DNA of 11,011 nucleotides, from the NCBI GenBank assembly GCA_902760765.1, contig CACWHO010000012.1, positions 1-11,011 on the forward strand. Reading direction: 5' to 3'. The position numbers and the translations under genes were made by a program. This stretch comes from an uncultured Eubacteriales bacterium. Lineage in GTDB: Bacteria > Bacillota > Clostridia > TANB77 > CAG-508. Of the stretch, positions 1-5,715 are shown in pieces; position 1 is the first letter of the stretch, and each line of letters starts with the position of its first letter. The notes under the pieces are model-generated. The model ran no database searches. It saw nothing but the letters and a program-made list of their open reading frames with translations, and was not told where the DNA came from.

Positions 1-1
1 C

Positions 2-652
2 ATGATAAAAAGAGTGATATTTGATATAGATAATACTTTAATTGAATGGAAAAGTGAATATGATAATGAAATAGAAAAATCACTAAAAGAATTTAAAATC
101 CCATATACAAATAATGATTTAAAAAATATATTTGATGCAATGGAAAAATATGAAAATACATATTATACATATAAAAGAAATCAAATACTTGATTTTATAA
201 ATAAATATACTAAAAAGAATTACCCAATGGAATTATTAAATGACGTATTATATAGATGGAGTTTATGTGTACCTAAAAAGTTAGATGATAATATAATTAA
301 AACATTAGAGTATTTAAGTAAAAAATATGAAATGGTAATACTTACAGATTGGTTTGGAAAAGAACAAGAAAATAGATTAAAATTACTTGGCATTTCAAAA
401 TATTTTTCAAAAATATTTGCAGCAGAAAATATAAAGAGAAAACCATTTAAAGAAGCATTTATAAGTGCAATAGAAAAAGATAAACCAGAAGAATGTATAA
501 TGATTGGTGATAATTTTGAAAGAGATATACAAGGAGCGTTAAATGCTGGATTAAAAGCAGTTTATTTTGAACCAAATAGCAAAAATTTACCTGAAAATAA
601 AAATCAATACTATACAATATCAAATTTAGCAGAATTAAAAAATATATTATAA
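2..652 (+). CDS. HAD-superfamily hydrolase (phosphatase-like)
   Basis: Predicted cytoplasmic haloacid dehalogenase-type phosphohydrolase of 216 residues; the substrate cannot be told from sequence. Motif I is DIDNT at residues 8-12, with D8 the expected nucleophile and D10 the general acid/base. Motif II is the hydrophobic strand ending in T115 (VILTD). Motif III is the lysine in the KRKP stretch at 145-148. Motif IV is GDNFERD at 169-175, supplying the Mg2+-binding aspartates. A helical cap of about 70-80 residues follows motif I, as in subfamily I phosphatases such as YjjG or PpaX. The ATG lies one base inside the window, and MIKRVIFDIDNTL is a normal beginning for this family, so the gene is probably complete, although its ribosome binding site is out of view. 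The next gene starts 15 nt downstream, which suggests an operon. The fold is secure and the precise function is not. Confidence 0.9.
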   Translation: MIKRVIFDIDNTLIEWKSEYDNEIEKSLKEFKIPYTNNDLKNIFDAMEKYENTYYTYKRNQILDFINKYTKKNYPMELLNDVLYRWSLCVPKKLDDNIIKTLEYLSKKYEMVILTDWFGKEQENRLKLLGISKYFSKIFAAENIKRKPFKEAFISAIEKDKPEECIMIGDNFERDIQGALNAGLKAVYFEPNSKNLPENKNQYYTISNLAELKNIL

Positions 653-667
653 TGGAAGTGTTGTGTT

Positions 668-938
668 ATGAGTGACCATGAATTAATACAAATAATTGAA
701 AAAATATTAGATGAAAAAATGCCACAAAATTTTAGTTATATAAATTTCTCATTTTTTGAATTAAGAGTTAAATATAATTTAGGAGATGAAGACATAAAAA
801 GACTTTTACAATTAGCTAGAACAAAGTTAGAAAATGATAATTACAAAGTTTATTATACACGGTGATGAGTTTGAATATAATGGACAAAAAATAACAGTAG
901 AAAGTAATGAATTATTAATAGCAGTAAAAAACAAATAA
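668..938 (+). pseudogene. Small unknown protein, reading frame broken by one base
   Basis: An ATG at 668 opens 65 codons to a TGA at 863-865, preceded by a GGAAGTG site at 654-660 with 7 nt spacing. The last in-frame codons are ACA CGG TGA. If the C at 860 is skipped, reading continues through GGT GAT GAG TTT GAA TAT for 25 more codons to a TAA at 936-938, giving an 89-residue product. The continuation (GDEFEYNGQKITVES) has normal codon use and looks like real protein. The N-terminal part is predicted helical (residues 1-60, with a charged DEDIKRLLQLARTKLEND helix) and the restored tail looks like two or three strands, which could suit a small winged-helix-like domain; that is inference. I do not recognise the family. 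A true one-base insertion, an assembly error and a functional truncated 65-residue protein all remain possible. It probably shares a transcript with the HAD gene upstream. Confidence 0.6.
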
Positions 939-960
939 AATATATTAAAAAATTTAAACC

Positions 961-991
961 CCTTATTATTAGAAAATTCTAATAATATAGG
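961..991. repeat. AT-rich hairpin downstream of the small gene
   Basis: CCT at 961-963 and ATTATTAGAA at 965-974 pair with TTCTAATAAT at 977-986 and AGG at 989-991, with one bulged base and a minimal AA centre. It lies 23 nt past the restored stop of the small gene. There is no T-run on the plus-strand 3' side, so it is at best a weak terminator. Confidence 0.4.
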
Positions 992-1009
992 AAAGTAATA
1001 AGAATATTA

Positions 1010-1143
1010 CAGAAAAAGATGTTTTTTTAAATTATTCTAGAGTTAGTGAGGATCGTTCAAAAATTCTCAAAAGTTTGAAAAACTTTTGCAAGAATTTTTA
1101 GAATGAGGAACTCTAGAATAATTTTTAAAAACATCTTTTTCTG
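1010..1143. repeat. 134-nt near-perfect hairpin element
   Basis: The outer arms at 1010-1044 and 1109-1143 are 35 nt each and complementary at 33 positions; the two mismatches sit in an A/T run. Both arms carry the core ATTATTCTAGAGTT or its complement. Inside, 1059-1067 (AAAAATTCT) pairs with 1091-1099, and 1068-1076 (CAAAAGTTT) pairs with 1080-1088, closing on a 3-nt GAA loop. Only short internal loops or bulges interrupt the whole fold. It lies between the convergent HAD/small-gene unit and fba, so it could stop transcripts from both sides, but it is far longer than an ordinary terminator. It looks like a MITE or other non-coding palindromic repeat. No clear target-site duplication is visible at its edges, and no coding sequence lies within it. 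Confidence 0.75.
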
Positions 1144-1195
1144 ATTTGCTCTAATTTGATTTTACATTTAGTTAAGTTTTATATTTTTAGAAAAT

Positions 1196-2131
1196 TTAGA
1201 ATGCTTTATTAGCAGAACCAAACACATCTATCATTTTGTGTTTAACAGTTTCTTTAATTAAATCTCTTGCTTCACCACAATATTTTCTTGGGTCAAATAC
1301 ACTTGGATTTTCAACAAAATATTTTCTAATTCCAGCAGTCATTGCAAGTCTTAAATCAGTATCAACATTTATTTTAGAAACACCAGATAAACTTGCTTGG
1401 TGTAATAATTCATCTGGAACACCTTTTGCACCAGGAATTTCTGCACCATATTTATTGCATTGTTCTAATAATTCTGGAACAACAGTAGAAGCACCATGTA
1501 AAACTATTGGAGTATTTGGAATTCTGGCTTTAACTTGTTTTAAAATATCAAATCTTAAATGTGGTTCTCCTTTAAATTTATAAGCACCATGGCTTGTACC
1601 AATAGCAATAGCAAGTGAATCACAACCTGTTTTTGCAACAAACTCTTCTGCTTGTGCAGGGTCTGTATACATTGCATCACTATTTGCAACATTAACTTCA
1701 TCTTCAACACCTGCAAGCTTTCCAAGTTCAGCCTCAACAGGAACACCATGTGCATGTGCATAATCTACAACTTGTTTTGTTAATTGAACATTTTCTTCAA
1801 AATCATATTTAGAAGCATCAATCATAACAGAAGTAAATCCATTATCAATACACATTTTTGCTGTTTCAAAATCTGGACCATGGTCAAGATGAATAACAAT
1901 TGGTATATTAGGATATTGTTCTGTTGCAGCTTGTACCATTTTCATTAAATAATTAATTCTTGCATATTTAATTGCACTTGATGATGCTTGTAAAATAACT
2001 GGAGAATTACATTCAGCAGCAGCATCAACAATCCCTTGTAAAATTTCTAGATTGTTAATGTTAAATGCACCTATTGCAAAACCTTCTTTCATTGATTTTT
2101 CAAACATTTCTTTAGTTGTTACTAATGCCAT
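1196..2131 (-). CDS. fba: Class II fructose-1,6-bisphosphate aldolase
   Basis: Zn2+-dependent cytoplasmic aldolase that cleaves fructose 1,6-bisphosphate to dihydroxyacetone phosphate and glyceraldehyde 3-phosphate in glycolysis, and the reverse. Counting from the chosen ATG, the product has 311 residues, normal for the bacterial class II (FbaA/GatY/KbaY) group. HLDHG at 81-85 holds the catalytic aspartate D83 and zinc ligand H84. EAELG at 133-137 holds the conserved glutamate. The other zinc ligands are H181 (GTSHG) and H212 (LHGAS). NVDTD at 255-259 is the substrate phosphate/hydroxyl-binding segment. A GTG at 2140 would add three residues, but it sits only about 4 nt from the AAGGA site, while the ATG at 2131 is well spaced and gives the usual MALVTTKEM start. 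It is transcribed alone from a consensus promoter upstream. Tagatose-bisphosphate specificity cannot be excluded, but Fba is the likely role for this length and motif set. Confidence 0.95.
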   Translation of the reverse strand: MALVTTKEMFEKSMKEGFAIGAFNINNLEILQGIVDAAAECNSPVILQASSSAIKYARINYLMKMVQAATEQYPNIPIVIHLDHGPDFETAKMCIDNGFTSVMIDASKYDFEENVQLTKQVVDYAHAHGVPVEAELGKLAGVEDEVNVANSDAMYTDPAQAEEFVAKTGCDSLAIAIGTSHGAYKFKGEPHLRFDILKQVKARIPNTPIVLHGASTVVPELLEQCNKYGAEIPGAKGVPDELLHQASLSGVSKINVDTDLRLAMTAGIRKYFVENPSVFDPRKYCGEARDLIKETVKHKMIDVFGSANKAF

Positions 2132-2212
2132 ATATATCACTTTCCTTACATATAAATTTAGATTTTAAAAAATCTATAAATTTTAAAAATTTGATAATAA
2201 ATATCCACTGAC

Positions 2213-2241
2213 ATTTTATTTTTAAAAAATAATTTTGTCAA
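2213..2241 (-). promoter_or_regulatory. Promoter of fba
   Basis: On the minus strand a perfect -35 TTGACA (2241-2236) is followed by 17 nt and a -10-like TAAAAT (2218-2213). This predicts an untranslated leader of about 75 nt. The leader contains an imperfect AT-only dyad at about 2154-2183 (AAATTTAGATT with AATCTATAAATTT). No recognisable riboswitch is present. Confidence 0.7.
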
Positions 2242-2313
2242 TAGTTAAAATATAAATAATTTGTATAACTGTAATAAATAAATAATATACAAGCTACAAT
2301 TATTTTAATTCGA

Positions 2314-2766
2314 CTATAAAGAAGAATTATATTGCTGTCTTATTCTTCTTTCAGCATCTTTTTTTGCAATATCTTGTCTTTTATCATAAAGTTTTTTACC
2401 TTTACCTACACCAAGTTCAATTTTTACAAGATTGCCTTTAAAATACATATTAAGTGGAATCAAACTATAACCTTTTTGCTTTGTTAGTCCAATTAATTTA
2501 TTAATTTCACGCTTATTAAGTAAAAGCTTTCTATCTCTTAAAGGATTTTTATTAAAAATATTTCCTTGTTCATATGGACTAATATGCATTCCAACTATGT
2601 ATACTTCACCATTTTTTATAATTGCATAACAGTCTTTTAAATTAGCTTTTCCATTTCTAATTGATTTAATTTCAGTACCAGAAAGAACAATTCCAGCTTC
2701 CAATTTATCTTCTATATTATAATCATGAAAAGCAGTAGGATTTTTCGCAATTAACTTTTTATCCAT
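2314..2766 (-). CDS. smpB: SsrA-binding protein SmpB
   Basis: Small basic RNA-binding protein that delivers alanyl-tmRNA to stalled ribosomes in trans-translation. Counting from the chosen start it has 150 residues, the usual SmpB size. Family signatures are in order: HDY at 14-16, EAGIVLSGTEIKSIR at 23-37 (beta-barrel core with conserved E32), HISPYEQGN at 61-69, NPLRDRKLLLNKREI at 74-88, and the tRNA-mimicking GKGKKLYDKR at 121-130 followed by a basic C-terminal tail that enters the ribosomal A site. An in-frame ATG at 2778 would add four residues (MKFK), but it lies 1 nt from the AAAGAAAGGA site. The ATG at 2766 is 13 nt away, closer to the 9-13 nt spacing of other genes here, so I prefer it while holding the choice loosely. 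The gene has its own promoter. No tmRNA gene is seen beside it. Confidence 0.95.
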   Translation of the reverse strand: MDKKLIAKNPTAFHDYNIEDKLEAGIVLSGTEIKSIRNGKANLKDCYAIIKNGEVYIVGMHISPYEQGNIFNKNPLRDRKLLLNKREINKLIGLTKQKGYSLIPLNMYFKGNLVKIELGVGKGKKLYDKRQDIAKKDAERRIRQQYNSSL

Positions 2767-2804
2767 TTTAAATTTCATTCCTTTCTTTATTAAAGATAGC
2801 CATA

Positions 2805-2827
2805 GAAATGAAAGCTTTTTTCATTTC
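2805..2827 (-). promoter_or_regulatory. Hairpin in the smpB leader
   Basis: A perfect 9-bp dyad, GAAATGAAA / TTTCATTTC, with a 5-nt centre, lies between the smpB promoter and its ribosome binding site. It would form in the 5' untranslated RNA. No T-run follows it on the minus strand, so it is not a standard attenuator; it may stabilise the mRNA. Confidence 0.4.
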
Positions 2828-2875
2828 AAGATAAATCTTTAAGACTATTAATTTATTTAAAAATAATCTAAAACC

Positions 2876-2904
2876 AGTATAACACGAAAAATCCAAATCT
2901 GCAA
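2876..2904 (-). promoter_or_regulatory. Promoter of smpB
   Basis: Minus-strand TTGCAG (2904-2899), 17-nt spacer, TATACT (2881-2876). It starts just past the stop codon of the upstream membrane-protein gene, so smpB need not depend on read-through from it. Confidence 0.65.
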
Positions 2905-2908
2905 TTTT

Positions 2909-3319
2909 TTAATCATTATGATGATTTTTTCCATTTGTTTGAGAAACATAATTGCCAATAAGTGCAATTATTACAACTGCTGCAACGATTATAACTGCCC
3001 AAGTCCATACATTTGTATTCATCATTCCAGTATTACCAGTACTAACTCTGGTTGTATTATAATTTGAATTATTATTATTGTTTTTAAAATTTCTATCAAC
3101 AAAATTATTCATACCATTTTGCATATTACCAGTGACATTTTTTGATGTATTTGATATATCACCAGCAACATTTTCTGTACCATTTTGAACATTACCAACA
3201 AAATTTCTTACATTATTAGTAGCATTATTCATCATATTATCACCAAATGCAAAACAAAATGTAAAAGAAAAAATCATTGTAATAGAAACAATAATAGCTG
3301 TAACTAATTTTTTAAGCAT
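2909..3319 (-). CDS. Membrane-anchored Asn-rich protein with 11-residue repeats
   Basis: Unrecognised 136-residue protein. Residues 1-25 form a signal peptide or N-terminal anchor (KK followed by a long hydrophobic run). Residues 27-81 hold about five 11-residue units. The clearest are RNFVGNVQNGT (38-48), ENVAGDISNTS (49-59) and KNVTGNMQNGM (60-70), flanked by more degenerate units at 27-37 and 71-81. Hydrophobic residues fall at positions 3 and 7 of each unit, the spacing expected of an amphipathic helix of the LEA/apolipoprotein type. An Asn-rich linker follows (80-90, with NNNNN). A C-terminal membrane segment at about 104-122 (WTWAVIIVAAVVIIALIG) leads to a short polar tail. This suggests an extracytoplasmic domain held at the membrane. 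AGGAGG precedes the ATG at good spacing, which supports translation. The function is unknown; a surface or stress/envelope role is inference only. Confidence 0.8.
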   Translation of the reverse strand: MLKKLVTAIIVSITMIFSFTFCFAFGDNMMNNATNNVRNFVGNVQNGTENVAGDISNTSKNVTGNMQNGMNNFVDRNFKNNNNNSNYNTTRVSTGNTGMMNTNVWTWAVIIVAAVVIIALIGNYVSQTNGKNHHND

Positions 3320-3327
3320 AAAAAAAC

Positions 3328-3371
3328 CTCCTTTTTATAAAAGTCTAATTTTATTATTTTATAAAAAGGAG
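3328..3371 (-). promoter_or_regulatory. 15-bp inverted repeat hiding a ribosome binding site
   Basis: CTCCTTTTTATAAAA (3328-3342) and TTTTATAAAAAGGAG (3357-3371) are perfect inverted repeats around a 14-nt centre. In a minus-strand transcript starting upstream, the second arm contains the AAAAGGAG of the ribosome binding site of the Asn-rich protein gene and would be paired with the first arm. The arm is followed by GTTTTTT and then the ATG, so the same structure could also act as a terminator for the gene at 3407-3778. Confidence 0.65.
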
Positions 3372-3386
3372 AAAATATACATTCAA
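3358..3386 (-). promoter_or_regulatory. Candidate promoter of the Asn-rich protein gene
   Basis: Minus-strand TTGAAT (3386-3381), 17-nt spacer, TATAAA (3363-3358). The -10 falls inside the upstream arm of the inverted repeat, so a transcript from here would begin at about 3351, in the centre of the repeat, and would lack the pairing arm. Confidence 0.5.
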
Positions 3387-3391
3387 AAATT

Positions 3392-3411
3392 GCTAATTAT
3401 TTGTTATTAGC
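3392..3411 (-). terminator. Weak terminator overlapping a stop codon
   Basis: On the minus strand, GCTAAT and ATTAGC (6 bp, 8-nt loop) are followed by AATTTTT. The structure overlaps the stop codon of the Ser/Asp-rich protein gene. The stem is short and AT-rich, so termination would be partial. Confidence 0.4.
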
Positions 3412-3778
3412 TATTTATTTTTAATAAAATGGCAATTGAAAGTAAAATCAAAACTATGCCAACAACAATTAAAATTATAATTAAAATATTTGTAAAAGTT
3501 AATCCAGATTCTGTGCTATTTGTTGTACTTACAGTTGCAGATGGAGTATATGTTTCACTACTCGTTGTATATGAATCATCTTCATCTGTATTTTCATCTA
3601 ACAAACTATCACTTTCATCATTTAAACTACTTTCGTTAGTGTTGTTTAGGCTAGAACTAAAAGATGATGTTAAATCATTACTTTCTTCTGTTAAATTTAA
3701 ATTTACTGCTTTTACTAATGTAGTATTTAAAACAATTAAAGATATAATTATTGAAATGTTTACTATTACTTTTTTCAT
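3407..3778 (-). CDS. Ser/Thr/Asp-rich secreted protein with C-terminal membrane anchor
   Basis: Unrecognised 123-residue protein. A signal peptide is likely at residues 1-24 (MKK, hydrophobic core, then LVKA before V25). Residues 26-91 are low-complexity and strongly acidic, rich in Ser, Thr, Asn, Asp and Glu (for example DENTDEDDS at 61-69). Residues 95-119 form a very hydrophobic membrane helix ending in K-I-N-S. This predicts a type I membrane protein with a disordered external stalk. A GAAAGG site lies 11 nt before the ATG, matching other genes here. It shares its architecture (signal peptide, polar low-complexity middle, C-terminal helix) with the gene 87 nt downstream, so the two are probably functionally paired. 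A long frame on the opposite strand is an overlap artefact. No sortase motif is visible and no function can be assigned. Confidence 0.8.
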   Translation of the reverse strand: MKKVIVNISIIISLIVLNTTLVKAVNLNLTEESNDLTSSFSSSLNNTNESSLNDESDSLLDENTDEDDSYTTSSETYTPSATVSTTNSTESGLTFTNILIIILIVVGIVLILLSIAILLKINS

Positions 3779-3848
3779 TTTTTATCAATCCTTTCTTTGA
3801 ATAATGTAAAATTTAAAAAATTTCACAAATTTTTTCTTTTGCTCATAA

Positions 3849-3854
3849 AGTATA
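3849..3854 (-). promoter_or_regulatory. Possible -10 box for the Ser/Asp-rich protein gene
   Basis: A TATACT hexamer reads on the minus strand 71 nt before the start codon. No convincing -35 hexamer is present at 16-18 nt, so this may depend on an activator or an alternative sigma factor, or be chance in AT-rich DNA. The rest of 3801-3957 shows nothing else I can name. Confidence 0.3.
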
Positions 3855-3957
3855 ATATCACAAAATATATAAACAGTCTAGTAAAAAATAAAAAAAATTT
3901 AAATTTTAAAATAAATTTATTAGTAATTTATAACATCATGTTTTTTTATGAAATTTA

Positions 3958-3998
3958 AAAGCACAAATTATCATTTTAAATATAATAATCTGTGCTTT
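3958..3998 (-). terminator. Hairpin after the Asn/Lys-repeat mini-gene
   Basis: AAAGCACA (3958-3965) pairs perfectly with TGTGCTTT (3991-3998), and AT-rich inner segments can extend the fold. On the minus strand it begins 21 nt past the stop of the mini-gene, and the distal arm GTGCTTTT is followed by AAATTT rather than a clean U-tract, so it is a moderate terminator candidate. Confidence 0.5.
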
Positions 3999-4018
3999 AG
4001 AATTATCAATTAAATTAA

Positions 4019-4102
4019 TTATTTGTTGTTATTTTGTTTTTCATTATTGTTTTTGTTATTATTTTTATTGTTATTTTTTTGGTTGTTGTTCTTTTCTGAC
4101 AT
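4019..4102 (-). CDS. 27-residue Asn/Lys-repeat peptide
   Basis: A minus-strand ATG at 4102 opens 27 codons to a TAA at 4021-4019. Only six amino acids are used. After MSEK the peptide consists of runs of three asparagines separated by K, QK or EKQ (for example NNNKNNNKNNN) and it ends NNNK. Reality is supported by an excellent ribosome binding site, TGGAGGTGC (4117-4109), with GGAGGTG 7 nt from the ATG, one of the strongest in the window, and by a hairpin just after the stop. Against it, the sequence is low-complexity and could be an A-rich tract with a chance start. The peptide is cationic and would be disordered. I do not recognise a family. It is divergent from murD and lies near the Asn-rich membrane protein gene. 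Small spore or nucleic-acid-binding peptides are possible analogies, offered only as inference. Confidence 0.6.
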   Translation of the reverse strand: MSEKNNNQKNNNKNNNKNNNEKQNNNK

Positions 4103-4170
4103 TAAAATGCACCTCCATTCAATGTTATACAAATATTATGAACATAAAAATAAAAATTATTCTTTAAAAA

Positions 4171-4199
4171 TTGTAATTTTTGATTAAAAGATATATAAT
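4171..4199 (+). promoter_or_regulatory. Promoter of murD
   Basis: TTGTAA (4171-4176), 17-nt spacer, perfect TATAAT (4194-4199). The predicted start at about 4206 gives a leader of roughly 60 nt before the murD ATG. Confidence 0.7.
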
Positions 4200-4265
4200 A
4201 ACATTTGTTAAAAATGATAAGAAATTTTAGATTTGATTATAAAAATAAAATCGGGGGAAAATATT

Positions 4266-5669
4266 ATGAGTGATTTTCAAAATTCAAAACTTAAAGAATT
4301 TAATGATTATTTAAAATTTAGAAATGTTGCAATAATTGGTTTGGGTGTAAGTAATTTACCATTACTTGATTATTTATATGAAAATAAAGCAAAAGTAACA
4401 GTTTTTGACCAAAGAGAAATAGGTCAAATTCCAAAAGATATAATGGAAAAACTTAAAATGTATGATTTTAAAGCTTTTTTTGGTGAAAACTTTTTAGATA
4501 ATTTAAAAAATTTTGATATTATTTTTAGGTCACCAAGTTGTTTGCCAACAAGAAAGGAATTAGTAGAAGAACAAGAAAGAGGTGCAATTGTTACAACAGA
4601 AGTTGAAATGCTTATGCAAATGTGCCCATGTAAAATGATAGGTGTAACTGGTAGTGATGGAAAAACAACAACAACAAGCTTAATAAATGCAATATTAAAG
4701 GAAGCAGGATATAATACATTTTTAGGTGGAAATATTGGAACACCTTTATTTACAAAACTTTCTGAAATAAAACCAACAGATATTTTAGTACTTGAATTAA
4801 GTAGCTTTCAATTAATGAATATGAAAGTTAGTCCAGACATTGCGGTTATTACAAACATTACTCCAAACCATTTAAACATACATAAAGATTACCAAGAATA
4901 TATTGACGCAAAAAAATGTATTTTTAAAAATCAAAATGAAAAAGGAATTTTAATTTTAAATTATGATAATGAGATAACAAAAAATTGTGCTAAAGAGGCA
5001 AATGGAAAAGTTATTTTCTTTAGTGGAAAAGAAAAATTAGACAATGGTTATATTGTAGATAACGGAACAGTCAAAAGATGTGAAGATGGAATTAGAAAAC
5101 ACATTTTAGATACTGATGAAGTTATTTTAAGAGGAGAGCATAATTTTGAAAATATAGCTACAGCACTTGCTGCAACAGAAACATTGGTAGATTTAGATAC
5201 AGCTGTTAAAGCAATTAAAAAATTTAAACCTGTTGAACACAGAATAGAATTTATAAGGGAGATTAATGGAGTAAAATGGTATAATGATTCTGCAAGTTCA
5301 TCACCAACAAGAACAATCTCTGGAATAAATGCATTCAATGAAAACATAGTTTTAATTGCAGGTGGATATGATAAAAAACTTGATTATACACCACTTGCAA
5401 AACCTGTAATAGACAAAGTTACAACATTAATTTTAATTGGCCAAACAGCAGAAAAAATATATGATGCAGTTAAATTAGAATCTGAAAAGGAACATAAACA
5501 TATAGATATTTATATGTGTGATTCATTAGAACAAACAATAGATATAGCACAAAAACATGCAAAAAGAGGAGAAGTAGTATTATTTTCTCCAGCAAGTGCA
5601 AGTTTTGATATGTTTAAAGACTTTGCAGATAGAGGCAGAAAATTTAAAAATTTAGTAAATAATATATAA
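4266..5669 (+). CDS. murD: UDP-N-acetylmuramoyl-L-alanine--D-glutamate ligase
   Basis: Cytoplasmic ATP-dependent Mur ligase that adds D-glutamate to UDP-MurNAc-L-Ala in peptidoglycan precursor synthesis. The product has 467 residues, slightly longer than typical MurD. The N-terminal UDP-binding Rossmann-like domain has IIGLGVS at 23-29. The central ATPase domain has the P-loop GVTGSDGKTTTT at 126-137 with K133, and LELSSFQL at 176-183 with the Mg2+-linked E177, followed by ITPNHLNIH. The C-terminal domain has HRIEF, the NDS motif (WYNDSASSSPTRT), AGGYDKKLDY and SPASASFDMF...RG, a MurD-type ending. A TTG at 4233 would extend the frame by 11 codons, but GGGGGA at 4253-4258 lies 7 nt from the ATG at 4266, which I use. 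The ytvI-like gene follows after 46 nt and is probably cotranscribed. Other cell-wall genes are not adjacent within the window. Confidence 0.95.
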   Translation: MSDFQNSKLKEFNDYLKFRNVAIIGLGVSNLPLLDYLYENKAKVTVFDQREIGQIPKDIMEKLKMYDFKAFFGENFLDNLKNFDIIFRSPSCLPTRKELVEEQERGAIVTTEVEMLMQMCPCKMIGVTGSDGKTTTTSLINAILKEAGYNTFLGGNIGTPLFTKLSEIKPTDILVLELSSFQLMNMKVSPDIAVITNITPNHLNIHKDYQEYIDAKKCIFKNQNEKGILILNYDNEITKNCAKEANGKVIFFSGKEKLDNGYIVDNGTVKRCEDGIRKHILDTDEVILRGEHNFENIATALAATETLVDLDTAVKAIKKFKPVEHRIEFIREINGVKWYNDSASSSPTRTISGINAFNENIVLIAGGYDKKLDYTPLAKPVIDKVTTLILIGQTAEKIYDAVKLESEKEHKHIDIYMCDSLEQTIDIAQKHAKRGEVVLFSPASASFDMFKDFADRGRKFKNLVNNI

Positions 5670-5703
5670 GTATAATATTTCCAATTTTACATATAATTAT
5701 ACT
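5669..5703 (+). repeat. Short dyad between murD and the ytvI-like gene
   Basis: AGTATAAT (5669-5676) and ATTATACT (5696-5703) form an 8-bp inverted repeat spanning the last base of the murD stop to the edge of the next ribosome binding site (AGAGGT, 5704-5709). No T-run follows, so it is not a terminator. It may tune downstream translation or be AT-rich chance. Confidence 0.35.
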
Positions 5704-5715
5704 AGAGGTATAAAT

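Noticed and set aside
1236..1583. Plus-strand open frame opposite fba
   Set aside because: It is fully inside the well-supported fba gene on the other strand, has no ribosome binding site or recognisable domain, and its composition follows from the fba codons. The minus-strand frame at 1555-1761 is rejected for the same reason.
2132..2140. GTG start for fba adding three residues
   Set aside because: It sits about 4 nt from the ribosome binding site, and the ATG at 2131 gives both better spacing and the usual family N-terminus.
2141..2313. tmRNA (ssrA) gene next to smpB
   Set aside because: The gap is too short for a tmRNA and shows no tag-peptide reading frame or tRNA-like ends. The gap at 3801-4232 shows none either.
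3429..3800. Plus-strand frame of 123 codons antisense to the Ser/Asp-rich protein gene
   Set aside because: The minus-strand frame has a signal peptide, a membrane anchor and a well-placed ribosome binding site; the plus-strand frame has none of these.
4019..4102. CRISPR or tandem DNA repeat reading of the A-rich tract
   Set aside because: The period is that of AAC/AAT/AAA codons, with no spacers and no uniform repeat unit. No CRISPR-like array occurs anywhere in the window.
4233..4265. TTG start for murD
   Set aside because: The GGGGGA site at 4253-4258 would lie inside the coding region, while it is ideally spaced for the ATG at 4266.
5048..5347. Minus-strand frame inside murD
   Set aside because: It is a shadow of conserved MurD sequence. 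Similar shadows at 7204-7389, 9614-9796 and 10442-10699 lie inside the DUF84 and secA genes.
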